From the NCBI RefSeq assembly GCF_001612665.1, contig NZ_BDAX01000014.1:186001-250000 (forward strand): DNA of 64,000 nt, in the 5' to 3' direction. Numbering within the stretch: the stretch's first letter is position 1; each line of letters begins with the position of its first letter. This DNA comes from Nocardia alba NBRC 108234. Lineage in GTDB: Bacteria > Actinomycetota > Actinomycetes > Mycobacteriales > Mycobacteriaceae. The translations under genes were made by a program, and so were the position numbers. The notes under the pieces were generated by a model. The model made no database searches. It saw only the letters and a program-made list of their open reading frames with translations, and was not told where the DNA came from. Positions 49,081-57,665 of this stretch are shown one piece after another.

Positions 49081-49630
49081 GTCCGGCGAGGTGCTCGCGG
49101 ACGATCCGGTCCACGAGCGTCCTCGGGTCCTGGTCGGGGGCGACGATGTCCAGGGTCCGATTGACGGCGATCGTCGCCAGACCGTGCACATTCGTCCACA
49201 GGGCCAGCGCGCGCTGCGGCGCCGACTCCGGCGCCACCGCCGCGACCAATTCCACCACCTGCCCGTACAGCGGCCGCGTGGTCGCCCGCAGGTTCTCGCC
49301 GGAACCGGCCAGCAGGTCGTGGCGAAACATCAGCGTGAACATCTCGGGCCGCGACACCGCGAAATCCACGTAGTCGACGGCCATGCGACGCAATCGTTCG
49401 CGTGGGTCGTCGATCGTGGCTAGCACCGCGAATCGCTCGATCAGCTCGCCGAATCCGCGTGCCGCGATCGCCGCCAGCAGCGCCGCGTGGGTGGGAAACC
49501 ACCGCCGCGGCGCGCCGTGTGACACACCGGCCGCCCGCGCGATCGCGCGCAACCCGAGGGCGCTGAAGCCGTCGGTCTCGAGCAGATCGACACCGACGTC
49601 GACCAAGTGCTCGCGCAACGATTCAGGCAT
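49070..49630 (-). CDS. TetR-family regulator with double operator
   Basis: The product is 186 residues from ATG 49630 (an in-frame start at 49672 is possible but lies almost on the operators). The DNA-binding domain is MPESLREHLVDVGVDLLETDGFSALGLRAIARAAGVSHGAPRRWFPTHAALLAAIAARGF (1-60), with an unusual recognition helix SHGAPRRWF. The C-terminal pocket is of TetR_C type (VDFAVSRPEMFTLMFRHDLL). It is divergent from the acyltransferase gene, and two perfect palindromes lie between them, so it probably represses itself and that gene. Confidence 0.9.
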   Translation of the reverse strand: MPESLREHLVDVGVDLLETDGFSALGLRAIARAAGVSHGAPRRWFPTHAALLAAIAARGFGELIERFAVLATIDDPRERLRRMAVDYVDFAVSRPEMFTLMFRHDLLAGSGENLRATTRPLYGQVVELVAAVAPESAPQRALALWTNVHGLATIAVNRTLDIVAPDQDPRTLVDRIVREHLAGLSG

Positions 49631-49676
49631 GCCGACAATTCTGCACACCACCTCACCGACCTTCGCGCTCACCCGC

Positions 49677-49691
49677 GTAGACAGTGTCTAC
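49677..49691. promoter_or_regulatory. TetR operator 1
   Basis: A 15-base perfect palindrome, GTAGACAGTGTCTAC, between the divergent TetR and acyltransferase genes. Together with the second copy, 24 bases away centre to centre (nearly the same DNA face), it suggests cooperative binding of two dimers. Confidence 0.75.
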
Positions 49692-49701
49692 TACAGTGCG
49701 A

Positions 49702-49714
49702 TAGACACTGTCTA
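49702..49714. promoter_or_regulatory. TetR operator 2
   Basis: A 13-base perfect palindrome, TAGACACTGTCTA, sharing the TAGACA/TGTCTA halves of operator 1. It lies 14-26 bases before the acyltransferase start, overlapping its likely ribosome-site approach, which fits repression. Confidence 0.75.
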
Positions 49715-49727
49715 CGAAGGGGCGCCC

Positions 49728-50384
49728 ATGTGGTACCTGTTGTGCAAATACGTCCTCATCGGCCCGGCGCTTCGCCTGCTCGGCCGCCCGCGGGTCGAAG
49801 GGCTCGAACACATCCCACGCACCGGCCCGGTGATCATCGCGGCCAATCACCTGGCCGTCATCGACTCGCTCTATCTGGCCCTGGTGATCCCACGGCCGCT
49901 CACGTTCCTGGCGAAACAGGAGTACTTCGCCGGCACCGGGTTGCGTGGGCGATGCACCCGCTGGTTCTTCACCGCCGCGGGCCAGGTACCGGTGGACCGC
50001 ACCGGCGGTGACGCGGCCGCGGCCGCACTCGCGGCGGCCACCTCGATCCTCGAACGCGGCGGCGCCTGGGCAATTCACCCGGAGGGCACCCGGTCACGGG
50101 ATGGCAGGGTCTATCGTGGGCGCACCGGGGCGCTGCGCGTTGCCATGGCCACCGGAGCACCGGTGGTGCCCGTGGTCCTGGCCGGTACCGATCGTATGAA
50201 TCCTCGCGGTCGGAAACTGTTGCGTTTCACCAAGGTACGCATCACCGTCCATCCGCCGCGACACTATCCCGCAGCTGTTCATCACGCCCAGGTCAGAGTG
50301 GCAACCGACCAGCTGATGCGGGAAATTGCCACGCTATCGGGTAGACCATATGTAGACCGCTACGCAGCCACCTTCGCCGGCTAG
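49728..50384 (+). CDS. 1-acyl-glycerol-3-phosphate-type acyltransferase
   Basis: The product is 218 residues. The PlsC motifs are present: motif I NHLAVIDSL (about 45-53, NHxxxxD), a TFLAKQEYFAG segment, motif III AIHPEGTRSRDGRVYRGRTG (about 111-130) with EGTR, and motif IV VVPVVLAGTD (about 141-150). It transfers acyl groups to lysophosphatidic acid or a similar acceptor at the membrane. ATG 49728 follows GAAGGGG. Control by the divergent TetR is suggested by the two operators. Confidence 0.92.
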   Translation: MWYLLCKYVLIGPALRLLGRPRVEGLEHIPRTGPVIIAANHLAVIDSLYLALVIPRPLTFLAKQEYFAGTGLRGRCTRWFFTAAGQVPVDRTGGDAAAAALAAATSILERGGAWAIHPEGTRSRDGRVYRGRTGALRVAMATGAPVVPVVLAGTDRMNPRGRKLLRFTKVRITVHPPRHYPAAVHHAQVRVATDQLMREIATLSGRPYVDRYAATFAG

Positions 50385-50452
50385 GGGCGCCAGAGCAGGG
50401 GTGCTGGTGTGTCAGCCCGGGTTAACACGAGCGGGGCGGGGCGGGATTTCTG

Positions 50453-52150
50453 TTGGGAGTGCAAAGCACGGCCGTAACCGATCGTTGGCGTAAAGGGGTA
50501 CCGACGTTGAGCAGGTTCACCGACGAAATGTTTGGCACAGCGTTGACCACCTCGAAGGGGCTGGTCACCGGAGAGCCGGGAGCACCACTACGGCAGACCT
50601 GGGGGGAAATCCATCGGCAGGCACGCCGAATGGCGGGTGGTCTCGCGGCCGCCGGGATCGGGCACGGCGACGCGGTCGGCGTGCTGGCGGGCCTGCCCGT
50701 CGACATCGCGCCCGCCTGCCAGGCCATCTGGATGCGTGGCGCCTCGATCACGATGCTGCATCAGCCGACGCCTCGCACCGACCTCGCGGTCTGGGTGCGC
50801 GACACCGAAACGGTGCTGCGCATGATCGACGCGAAGGCCGTCGTCCTCGGCGCGCCGTTCGATTCGGCCGAGTCGGCGCTACTCGACCACGGGATCACGG
50901 TGGTGCGGATCGAGGACCTGCACCACGGCGCCGACACCGACCCGGTGCCCACCGCGGAGGGCGATATCGCGTTGCAGCAGTTGACCTCCGGGTCGACCGG
51001 CTCGCCCAAAGCGGTACGGATCACCCACGGCAACTTCAACGTCAACGCGTACGCGATGTTCAATCGGGTCAAATTCGATGCCGATGAGGACGTGATGGTC
51101 AGCTGGCTGCCACTGTTCCACGACATGGGGATGGTCGGATTTCTCAGCGTGCCCATGCAGTTCGGCGCCGAAGTGGTGAGCGTGACGCCACTGGACTTCC
51201 TGGCGCGGCCACTGCTGTGGGCCGAACTGATCGACAAGTACCGCGGAACCGTCACCGCCGCGCCGAACTTCGCGTACTCCCTGCTGGCGCGACGACTGCG
51301 GCAAGCCGAACCGGGCGCTCTCGACCTGTCGAGCGTGCGCTACATGTGGAACGGCGCCGAGCCGGTCGACCCCGACACCATGATCGCCCTCGCGGCGGCC
51401 GGACAACGGTTCGGGCTCAACGAGGTGGCGCTCACGCCGGTCTACGGCATGGCCGAGACCACCCTGGCCGTGTCGATTCCCGACCCCGGCCACGGGCAGG
51501 TGCTCGACGTGATCGACGCCGACCTTCTGGAAGCCGTCGGCAAAGCGGTGCCGGTCGCCGAAGACGGTCACCACGGCACCCCCCGCGGACTGCCGACCCT
51601 GGGACACCTGGTCGACGACCTGGAGGGTCGGGTCGTCGACGCCGAACGTCAGCCCCTGCCGGTCCGCTCGGTCGGTGTCATCGAATTGCGCGGCCCCGCC
51701 GTCACTTCGGGCTATGTCACCGTCGACGGTTTCCGTCCCGCCCAGGACGCCGACGGCTGGCTCGACACCGGCGACATCGGCTACTTCACCGAAGAAGGAC
51801 TGGTGGTGGTGTGCGGCCGCATGAAAGACGTCATCATCATGGGTGGCCGAAACATCTACCCCACCGACATCGAACGAGCCGCCATGCGGGTCACCGGAGT
51901 CCGCCCCGGCAACGCCGTAGCGGTGCGCCTGGACGCCGGTGAGAAACGCGAAAGCTTTGCGGTGGTAGTCGAATCCAACAACTACCAGGACCCGGAAGAC
52001 GTGAAGCGCATCGAACGCGAAATCGTCCACGAGGTCTTCGCCGAGGTGGGCGCGCGCCCCCGCACCGTAGCCATCCTCGGCCCAGGAGCCCTCCCGAAAA
52101 CCTCCTCGGGCAAACTCCGCCGCACCGCTACCGCAGTCCACCTGCGGTAG
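50453..52150 (+). CDS. Fatty acyl-AMP/acyl-CoA ligase (Pks16-like)
   Basis: The product is 565 residues of the ANL adenylating superfamily. The P-loop is QLTSGSTGSPKAVRITHGN (about 178-196), A5 is PVYGMAETTLAVS, A7 is DGWLDTGDIGYFTEEGLVVVCGRMKD, and the catalytic A10 lysine lies in LPKTSSGKLRRTATA. It activates a fatty acid as acyl-AMP. The order next to pth and rplY matches Rv1013 (pks16) of M. tuberculosis. The TTG at 50453 gives the full length; TTG 50508 or ATG 50528 are alternatives. The lipid it feeds is unknown; the upstream acyltransferase makes a role in envelope lipid synthesis reasonable (inference). Confidence 0.88.
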   Translation: MGVQSTAVTDRWRKGVPTLSRFTDEMFGTALTTSKGLVTGEPGAPLRQTWGEIHRQARRMAGGLAAAGIGHGDAVGVLAGLPVDIAPACQAIWMRGASITMLHQPTPRTDLAVWVRDTETVLRMIDAKAVVLGAPFDSAESALLDHGITVVRIEDLHHGADTDPVPTAEGDIALQQLTSGSTGSPKAVRITHGNFNVNAYAMFNRVKFDADEDVMVSWLPLFHDMGMVGFLSVPMQFGAEVVSVTPLDFLARPLLWAELIDKYRGTVTAAPNFAYSLLARRLRQAEPGALDLSSVRYMWNGAEPVDPDTMIALAAAGQRFGLNEVALTPVYGMAETTLAVSIPDPGHGQVLDVIDADLLEAVGKAVPVAEDGHHGTPRGLPTLGHLVDDLEGRVVDAERQPLPVRSVGVIELRGPAVTSGYVTVDGFRPAQDADGWLDTGDIGYFTEEGLVVVCGRMKDVIIMGGRNIYPTDIERAAMRVTGVRPGNAVAVRLDAGEKRESFAVVVESNNYQDPEDVKRIEREIVHEVFAEVGARPRTVAILGPGALPKTSSGKLRRTATAVHLR

Positions 52151-52203
52151 CCCCACCCCAGATCCAAGCACCCTGCCGCACAACCCGTCCCAGATCCCAA
52201 CCC

Positions 52204-52782
52204 TTAGTGCAGGTTGTTCTGAGCCGCTTCCAATCCAACCTTCAACAACAGTTCCACCGCATCAGCAGCCTGTTCCACAATCACCGGAACCTCTTTACGC
52301 TCCGGCGCGGCGAAGGGCTTGAGCACGTAATCGGCCGGATCCTGCCGACCAGGCGGACGCCCGATCCCGATCCTGGTCCGCAGATACTCCTTGGTGGTCA
52401 ACGCCTGCGAGATCGACCGCAGCCCGTTGTGACCACCTTCGCCGCCCCCCTGCTTGAGTTTGAGCGTTCCGAACGGCAGATCCAGCTCGTCGTGGACCAC
52501 GATCACCTGATCCACCGGCACCGAGAAGAACTTCGCCAGCGCGGCGACCGGCCGCCCGGACAGGTTCATGTAGGTGCGCGGCTTCGCGATGAGGATCTGT
52601 CGTCCGTCCAGTCGCGCCTGGAGCAGATCGGCGCCGGACTTCTTGTGCACAGCAAAACGGCCGCCGACGCGCTCAGCGAGCGCATCGGCGACCAGGAAGC
52701 CCACATTGTGGCGGGTGCGCTCGTATTCGGTGCCGGGGTTACCCAGTCCGACTACGAGCGCGGGCCCGGAAGATTCGGTCAC
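52204..52782 (-). CDS. pth: Peptidyl-tRNA hydrolase
   Basis: The product is 192 residues, the standard length. It releases peptides from peptidyl-tRNA. Seen are VVGLGNPGTEYERTRHNVGFLVAD with catalytic His25, LIAKPRTYMNLSGRPVAAL, the Asp in VIVVHDELDLPFG (about 95-107) and GEGGHNGLRSI (about 114-124). The GTG start follows rplY by 21 bases, the usual actinobacterial rplY-pth operon. Confidence 0.97.
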   Translation of the reverse strand: MTESSGPALVVGLGNPGTEYERTRHNVGFLVADALAERVGGRFAVHKKSGADLLQARLDGRQILIAKPRTYMNLSGRPVAALAKFFSVPVDQVIVVHDELDLPFGTLKLKQGGGEGGHNGLRSISQALTTKEYLRTRIGIGRPPGRQDPADYVLKPFAAPERKEVPVIVEQAADAVELLLKVGLEAAQNNLH

Positions 52783-52803
52783 AGGCCGAACCGTAGCGCA
52801 GTC

Positions 52804-53421
52804 CTACTCGGACTCGGGAGCGGCCTCCGCGGTCTCGGCGTCGGCGCCTTCGCCCTCTTCGTCCAGCTTCGACGCGGACGGCGCCTCGATGACGTTGACG
52901 ATCAGCGCCTCCGCGTCACCGGCGAGGGTGACGCCCGCGGGCAGCGCGATGGAGCCGGCCAGGATCTGGGTGCCTGCCTCGACGCCCTCGACCGAAACCT
53001 CGATGGTCTCGGGGAGCTTCATCGCGTCGGCCTCGATCGACAGGGTGTTGGCTTCCTGGGTGATCAGGGTGCCGGAGGCGGCCTCGCCGACGACCACGAC
53101 GTTGACGTCGGTGGTGACGCGCTCGCCACGCTTGACGATCAGCAGGTCGGCGTGCTCGATGTAGCGACGGATCGGGTGAACGACGACCGACTTGGTCATC
53201 GCCAGCTGCGGCTGGCCGTCGATCTGCAGGTTCAGGATGGCGTTGGTGCCGTGCAGACGCAGGATCGCGGCGAACGCCTTGGCGTTCAGCGACAGGTGCT
53301 GCGGCTCGGCGTGGTGGCCGTACAGCACGGCGGGCACGTTGCCGTCACGGCGGGTACGGCGAGCGGCGCCCTTACCGAATTCGGTGCGGACGGCGGCTTC
53401 GATCAGATTGGCGTCGGACAT
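52804..53421 (-). CDS. rplY: 50S ribosomal protein L25 / general stress protein Ctc
   Basis: The product is 205 residues, the long Ctc form. The N-terminal L25 domain (AAVRTEFGKGAARRTRRDGNVPAVLYGHHAEPQHLSLNAKAF, about 8-49) binds 5S rRNA. The C-terminal beta domain (EVSVEGVEAGTQILAGSIALPAGVTLAGDAEALIVNVIEAPS) and an acidic tail (KLDEEGEGADAETAEAAPESE) follow. It leads the rplY-pth pair. In M. tuberculosis the order is Rv1015c-Rv1014c; here prs and glmU have moved far away. Confidence 0.97.
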   Translation of the reverse strand: MSDANLIEAAVRTEFGKGAARRTRRDGNVPAVLYGHHAEPQHLSLNAKAFAAILRLHGTNAILNLQIDGQPQLAMTKSVVVHPIRRYIEHADLLIVKRGERVTTDVNVVVVGEAASGTLITQEANTLSIEADAMKLPETIEVSVEGVEAGTQILAGSIALPAGVTLAGDAEALIVNVIEAPSASKLDEEGEGADAETAEAAPESE

Positions 53422-53901
53422 ACTGAATGCGCTCCTACGGCTGGTTCATGGGTGACCCAACTCCGGGGTCAAGGTCTACTCGTCGGACGAAGAACGAACG
53501 AGGACGGCCCGAAAACTCAGCCGAGCCGCGTCGATCACGGTGTGCGCACCAAACGGGCACTCACCCTCGCCGAGACAACCCGCCAACCATACCGCATAGC
53601 AATCCGCGATCTAAAACCGCCATGACCGCACCCCGAACCCCGCACCTGCGACCCCTAGGGAGCAGCGGCCACAACGTGGCCGGTCGCGGCCGGGCCGCCG
53701 GTTAGCCGCCGGGGCGTACGCGACGAAGGAGCAAGCCCCGGCGGCTAACCGGCGGCCCCCAGGGGCCGCGACTCGAGCGCGCCAGCGCTCCAAAAACACA
53801 GCGTCAAACCCCCTGGGACTACCGAACAATTGATCCCCCCTGTGACCACCCCTTCAGCCCCTCGTACCCTGGAAAGGCTGCCCCCACCGAAAGGCTCCCC
53901 T
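53422..53901. other. Intergenic region with long hairpin element A
   Basis: About 480 bases between the divergent rplY and prfC genes. The centre is the hairpin element at 53681-53770 with its conserved right flank CCAAAAACACAGC at 53788-53800. Several short in-frame codons before the chosen prfC start lie in the last 70 bases. No gene is apparent. Confidence 0.65.
53681..53800 (+). repeat. Long hairpin element A (conserved loop and flank)
   Basis: A 24-bp perfect inner stem (53690-53713 with 53733-53756) with a 19-base loop, extended after a 5-base right-side bulge by a 9-bp outer stem (53681-53689 with 53762-53770). The loop contains GCGACGAAGGAGCAA (53718-53732) and the right flank CCAAAAACACAGC (53788-53800). 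Both strings recur in element B on the other side of prfC, although the stem sequences of the two elements are unrelated. Confidence 0.8.
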
Positions 53902-55542
53902 TTGTCCGAGTCCGGAGAGAACGTCGCCCCCACCCCACGCGGGTTGCCCGCCGAGGTGGCCCGTCGGCGCACGTTCGCCGTGATCTCGCACCCCGACGCG
54001 GGTAAGTCGACGCTCACCGAAGCACTGGCGCTGCACGCGCGGATGATCTCCGAGGCGGGCGCGATCCACGGCAAGGCCGGGCGCAAGTCGACGGTCTCGG
54101 ACTGGATGGAGATGGAGAAGGCGCGCGGCATCTCGGTGAGTTCGACCGCGCTGCAGTTCAACTACCGCGCCGCCGGCTCCGATATCGACAATGTGATCAA
54201 CCTCGTCGACACCCCCGGCCACTCCGACTTCTCCGAGGACACCTACCGGGTGCTCACCGCCGTCGACGCCGCGGTGATGCTCATCGACGCGGCCAAGGGC
54301 CTCGAGCCACAGACCCTCAAGCTGTTCCAGGTATGTCGCCACCGCGGTATCCCGGTGATCACCGTGATCAACAAGTGGGACCGGCCGGGCCAGGCCCCGC
54401 TCGAACTGCTCGACGAGATCAGCGAACGGATCGGCCTCACGCCCACTCCCCTGTTCCTGCCGGTCGGCATCGCGGGCGATTTCCGTGGCCTGCTGCGCCG
54501 CGGACCCGAGGGCGAGGCGAGCGAGTACATCCACTTCACCCGGACCGCGGGCGGCGCGACCATCGCACCGGAGGAGTACCTCACCCCCGACGAGGCGCAG
54601 GCGCGTGAGGGCGAGCCGTGGACGACCGCGGCCGAGGAGAGCGAGCTGCTCTCGGCGACCGGACAGGACCACGATCAGGAGATGTTCCTGGCGGGCCAGA
54701 CCTCGCCGGTGATCTATGCCTCGGCCATGCTGAATTTCGGTGTGCGCCAGCTGCTGGAGACGCTGGTGGAGCTGGCGCCCGCGCCCGGCTCGCGAGCCGA
54801 TGTCACCGGCAAGGAGCGCACCACCGGCGACCCGTTCAGCGCGGTGGTGTTCAAAGTGCAGGCGGGCATGGACACCGCCCATCGCGACCGGCTGGCGTTC
54901 ATGCGGATCGTCTCCGGTGAGTTCGAGCGCGGCATGGTGGTGACCCACGCGCAAACCGGTCGCCCGTTCGCCACCAAGTACGCGCTGACGGTCTTCGGCC
55001 GTGAGCGCACCACGGTCGACACCGCCTATCCCGGCGATGTGGTCGGCCTGGTCAACGCCACCGCGCTCGCGCCGGGCCACACGCTGTTCGTCGAGAAGAA
55101 GGTGGAATACCCGCCGATCCCGAGCTTCGCCCCCGAGCACTTCGCGACGCTGCGCGCGCGGAGCGCGGGCAAGTACAAGCAGTTCCGCAAGGCCATCGAC
55201 CAGCTCGACTCAGAGGGCGTGGTGCAGGTACTGCGCAACGACGCCCGCGGTGACGCCACCCCCGTCCTGGCCGCGGTCGGCCCGATGCAGTTCGAGGTGG
55301 TCACCGCCCGAATGCAGGGCGAGTTCAACGTCGAGACCCAACTGGACTTCCTCCCCTTCACCCTGGCCCGCCGCACCGACGCGGAGTCGGCCCCCGAACT
55401 GGATCGCCAGCGCGGCGTAGAGGTGTTCACCCGCACCGACGGCGTAGTCCTAGCCCTCTTCAGCGACAAATGGCGCCTGCAATACATCGAAAAGGAACAC
55501 CCGAACCTCACCCTGGAACCCCTGGTCGCCACCGCCGACTAA
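53902..55542 (+). CDS. prfC: Peptide chain release factor 3
   Basis: About 546 residues from TTG 53902, which has GAAAGG 7 bases upstream; TTG 53830 and GTG 53842 are in-frame alternatives giving longer N-termini. RF3 is a GTPase that recycles RF1/RF2 from the ribosome. G1 is SHPDAGKST (29-37), with WMEMEKARGISVSSTALQF as the switch region, G3 DTPGHSDF (about 103) and G4 NKWDRPG (about 157). Domain II/III features are YALTVFGRERTTVDTAYPGDVVGL and VGPMQFEVVTARMQGEFNVETQLDFLPFTLARR. It is flanked by two hairpin elements and lies apart from other translation genes. Confidence 0.95.
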   Translation: MSESGENVAPTPRGLPAEVARRRTFAVISHPDAGKSTLTEALALHARMISEAGAIHGKAGRKSTVSDWMEMEKARGISVSSTALQFNYRAAGSDIDNVINLVDTPGHSDFSEDTYRVLTAVDAAVMLIDAAKGLEPQTLKLFQVCRHRGIPVITVINKWDRPGQAPLELLDEISERIGLTPTPLFLPVGIAGDFRGLLRRGPEGEASEYIHFTRTAGGATIAPEEYLTPDEAQAREGEPWTTAAEESELLSATGQDHDQEMFLAGQTSPVIYASAMLNFGVRQLLETLVELAPAPGSRADVTGKERTTGDPFSAVVFKVQAGMDTAHRDRLAFMRIVSGEFERGMVVTHAQTGRPFATKYALTVFGRERTTVDTAYPGDVVGLVNATALAPGHTLFVEKKVEYPPIPSFAPEHFATLRARSAGKYKQFRKAIDQLDSEGVVQVLRNDARGDATPVLAAVGPMQFEVVTARMQGEFNVETQLDFLPFTLARRTDAESAPELDRQRGVEVFTRTDGVVLALFSDKWRLQYIEKEHPNLTLEPLVATAD

Positions 55543-55571
55543 CCCCGTCCCAGACGGCCGCAAACCCCCAC

Positions 55572-55694
55572 GGGTTTGCGCCCGTCCCGCTGTTGCGGGT
55601 GCGATTTTTGCGACGAAGGAACAAAAATCGTGCCCGCAACAGCGGGACAAAAGGGGGCGCAAACCCCCGCGGCGCCAGCCGCCAAAAACACAGC
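55572..55694 (+). repeat. Long hairpin element B (conserved loop and flank)
   Basis: A 39-pair stem: outer 12 bp (55572-55583 with 55655-55666), a 6-base right-side bulge, inner 16 bp (55584-55599 with 55633-55648), two G-U pairs, and a 9-bp CGATTTTTG/CAAAAATCG stem around an 11-base loop. GCGACGAAGGAACAA (55610-55624) and the flank CCAAAAACACAGC (55682-55694) match element A. It starts 29 bases after the prfC stop, so it can act as its terminator. Confidence 0.8.
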
Positions 55695-55704
55695 CGTCGA
55701 TAGC

Positions 55705-56397
55705 TCAAGCTCCGGGGTTGCGTTCGACTGAGGAGATGTGGTTTTCCTGGGCGATCATGCCCCAGCGGCTCGCCGTGAGCCGCAGGCTGGGCAGGTCGCT
55801 GAGTGAGAGCACTACCTCGTAGGTGCGCTCGTATCCGGTGTGCGAGATACGCCAGTGCCCGTCCTCGCAGCGTACGTAGCTGTCGGTGTAGAAGGCGGCG
55901 CCGCGCAGGCACATGTTGTGTTCGGGGATGATCACCGTGTCGGCCAGATACCAGGTACCGGAGGCGTTGTCGCCGTCGACATCGATCTCCGGGTGGTCGC
56001 AACGATGCTCGGTGATCACGTGCGGTCCGAGGGTGTTGCGTAGGAAGGCCAGGAAGGCCTCACGTGATTCGAACTGCAGGTATTCGCTGTAGGTGGCGGT
56101 GGCCTCGGGGACCAGCGTGTCGGCGAACTCGTCCCACGACTTGGTGTCCAGGCTGCGTAGATAGCGGTACTTCAACCTGCTGATCGCGATCAGGTCGTCG
56201 GGGTGATCCGGCCCTCGCTCGATCGGCCTCGGCTGTTCGTCTTCGTCCGACGGCGGTGATGCCATCCAGGCCTCCCCCGGGTCCGGCCCGGCGACCAACG
56301 GTTCGTCGTCGCCGGGCAGTAACGGCGCTGGGCCTATCCACGCGGACGCGACGGGTTCGTCGACGTGCACGTTCGGAGTTTCTCGACCCTGCTCCAT
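55705..56397 (-). CDS. SnoaL/NTF2-like protein
   Basis: The product is 230 residues. The first 75 are acidic and Pro-rich and likely disordered. The rest is a SnoaL-type alpha+beta barrel: DLIAISRLKYRYLRSLDTKSWDEFADTLVPEATATYSEYLQFESREAFLAFLRNTLGPHVITEHRCDHPEIDVDGDNASGTWYLAD (about 70-155), then FYTDSYVRCEDGHWRISHTGYER. The family covers polyketide cyclases, dehydratases and non-enzymatic binders; the histidine-rich core (HVITEH) may be a pocket. No partner gene is visible. It ends next to hairpin element B. Confidence 0.82.
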   Translation of the reverse strand: MEQGRETPNVHVDEPVASAWIGPAPLLPGDDEPLVAGPDPGEAWMASPPSDEDEQPRPIERGPDHPDDLIAISRLKYRYLRSLDTKSWDEFADTLVPEATATYSEYLQFESREAFLAFLRNTLGPHVITEHRCDHPEIDVDGDNASGTWYLADTVIIPEHNMCLRGAAFYTDSYVRCEDGHWRISHTGYERTYEVVLSLSDLPSLRLTASRWGMIAQENHISSVERNPGA

Positions 56398-56505
56398 CTC
56401 TCCACGATCCCACCAGAAACGGCTCGCCGCCCGTTCTGTATCAGATCGCTATCACTGCCGACACCGGAGCGTGACCTCCGGCGCCGGCTAGCCCGGCTGT
56501 CTGGG

Positions 56506-57378
56506 CTAGGAGATGGTGAAGCAGGTGCGGCAGAAATCCTCGCCGAATTCCGACAGACGCAGGCTCTTGCGCACGATCTTGGGCGCGCGGCCGGCCTTCT
56601 TGAGCGCCTGCTCCACAACGGGCTGCACTTCCAGCACCATGTACCGGCTCAGCACGACCGGATCCTCGGAGGTGAGCGTGAGGCCGAGGCGGTTGAGATT
56701 GATCAGATAGGACCTGGCGCGGTCCGGGTAGCGCACGCCGGCTTGTTCGGGAACCGAGGTGAGATCGCCCTGCACGAGCTCGGAGCCGATGCCGAGCGGG
56801 CGGTTGGTGCGCACGTCGACCGAGGGTTGCGGACCGTTGAGGGCCATGAATCGCAGGATGCGAGCCTCGTCGGGGGCGACCTCGTCGAGGATGCGGTCGT
56901 AGGCCGGATGCACGTCCTCGGTGAAGTACACGTCGGCCGAGCGGGCCAACAGCGCGTCGCCGCGGCGACGCAGCTCATCGGTGCTGGCCGAGCGCAGGTA
57001 CGGGCCGACGGTGATGGCCTGCTGCGACGCGCCGTTCGGTGTCGGCACGTAGCTGACGATCTCGCGCACCGACCCCTCGGTGACGCCGAGCGCGCTGCGC
57101 GCGATGGATCGAAGGGCATTGCCGGTGCGCTCGGCGATATCGGCGGAGGATTCGCCGTCCAGCGCCGCCTGCGCCAGTTCCTTGGTGACCTCGTAGGTGG
57201 TGCCGACGGCCCACTGGCTACCGCGCACCGCGGTACCGGCGGCCAGTCCGGCGGCGCGGAAAACGCCACGGATCAACCGTGCTTCATTGCTGATCTGTCG
57301 CTGCTCGACATCCGAGCTGCGCTCGACGGCGCGAGTACCGGCACGGGCCAGGTCCTGTCCCGTCCTGTCGTCTGTCAC
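56506..57378 (-). CDS. Abi-alpha (DUF4393)-family protein, copy 1
   Basis: The product is 290 residues. The C-terminal half contains HPAYDRILDEVAPDEARILRFMALNGPQPSVDVRTNRPLG (about 157-196), AGVRYPDRARSYLINLNRLGL (about 213-233) and the end SEFGEDFCRTCFTIS, typical of the Abi-alpha/DUF4393 group. This group was first named from phage abortive-infection proteins. The N-terminus is helical and Ala-rich without a clear transmembrane segment. A related second copy lies at 58979 beyond a DUF445 membrane protein that is divergent from this gene. Whether it is a defence protein or a housekeeping envelope factor is open. Confidence 0.8.
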   Translation of the reverse strand: MTDDRTGQDLARAGTRAVERSSDVEQRQISNEARLIRGVFRAAGLAAGTAVRGSQWAVGTTYEVTKELAQAALDGESSADIAERTGNALRSIARSALGVTEGSVREIVSYVPTPNGASQQAITVGPYLRSASTDELRRRGDALLARSADVYFTEDVHPAYDRILDEVAPDEARILRFMALNGPQPSVDVRTNRPLGIGSELVQGDLTSVPEQAGVRYPDRARSYLINLNRLGLTLTSEDPVVLSRYMVLEVQPVVEQALKKAGRAPKIVRKSLRLSEFGEDFCRTCFTIS

Positions 57379-57665
57379 GTCCTACTCCGAAGTCTCGCCA
57401 TGTGAACAGTCCCGCCGCCGCGCCCCCCGTGCGCGAGTTGTGGGCCGTCACTAAATGTGGTGGTGGTCATTGTTCCGACTTGCAAGGGTGAGTACGGCAT
57501 TCGGGACAGGTTCTGTGACTGATGTCTCAGACACTACCCTGTGGTCTGTCGCACGACGAATGGACCCGGTTCCCCATCTCACAGTAGGGTCACCTCGCCG
57601 CGGGGGTGGTAAATTTTGGTTCTCGGTGAGGCGGCGGTCACCGGGTATCGGCAGGAGGGCGTGTC

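Noticed and set aside
57508..57535. Crp-type site TGTGA-N6-TCTCA before the DUF445 gene
   Set aside because: Only one half matches the TGTGA/TCACA consensus; a half-site alone is expected by chance.
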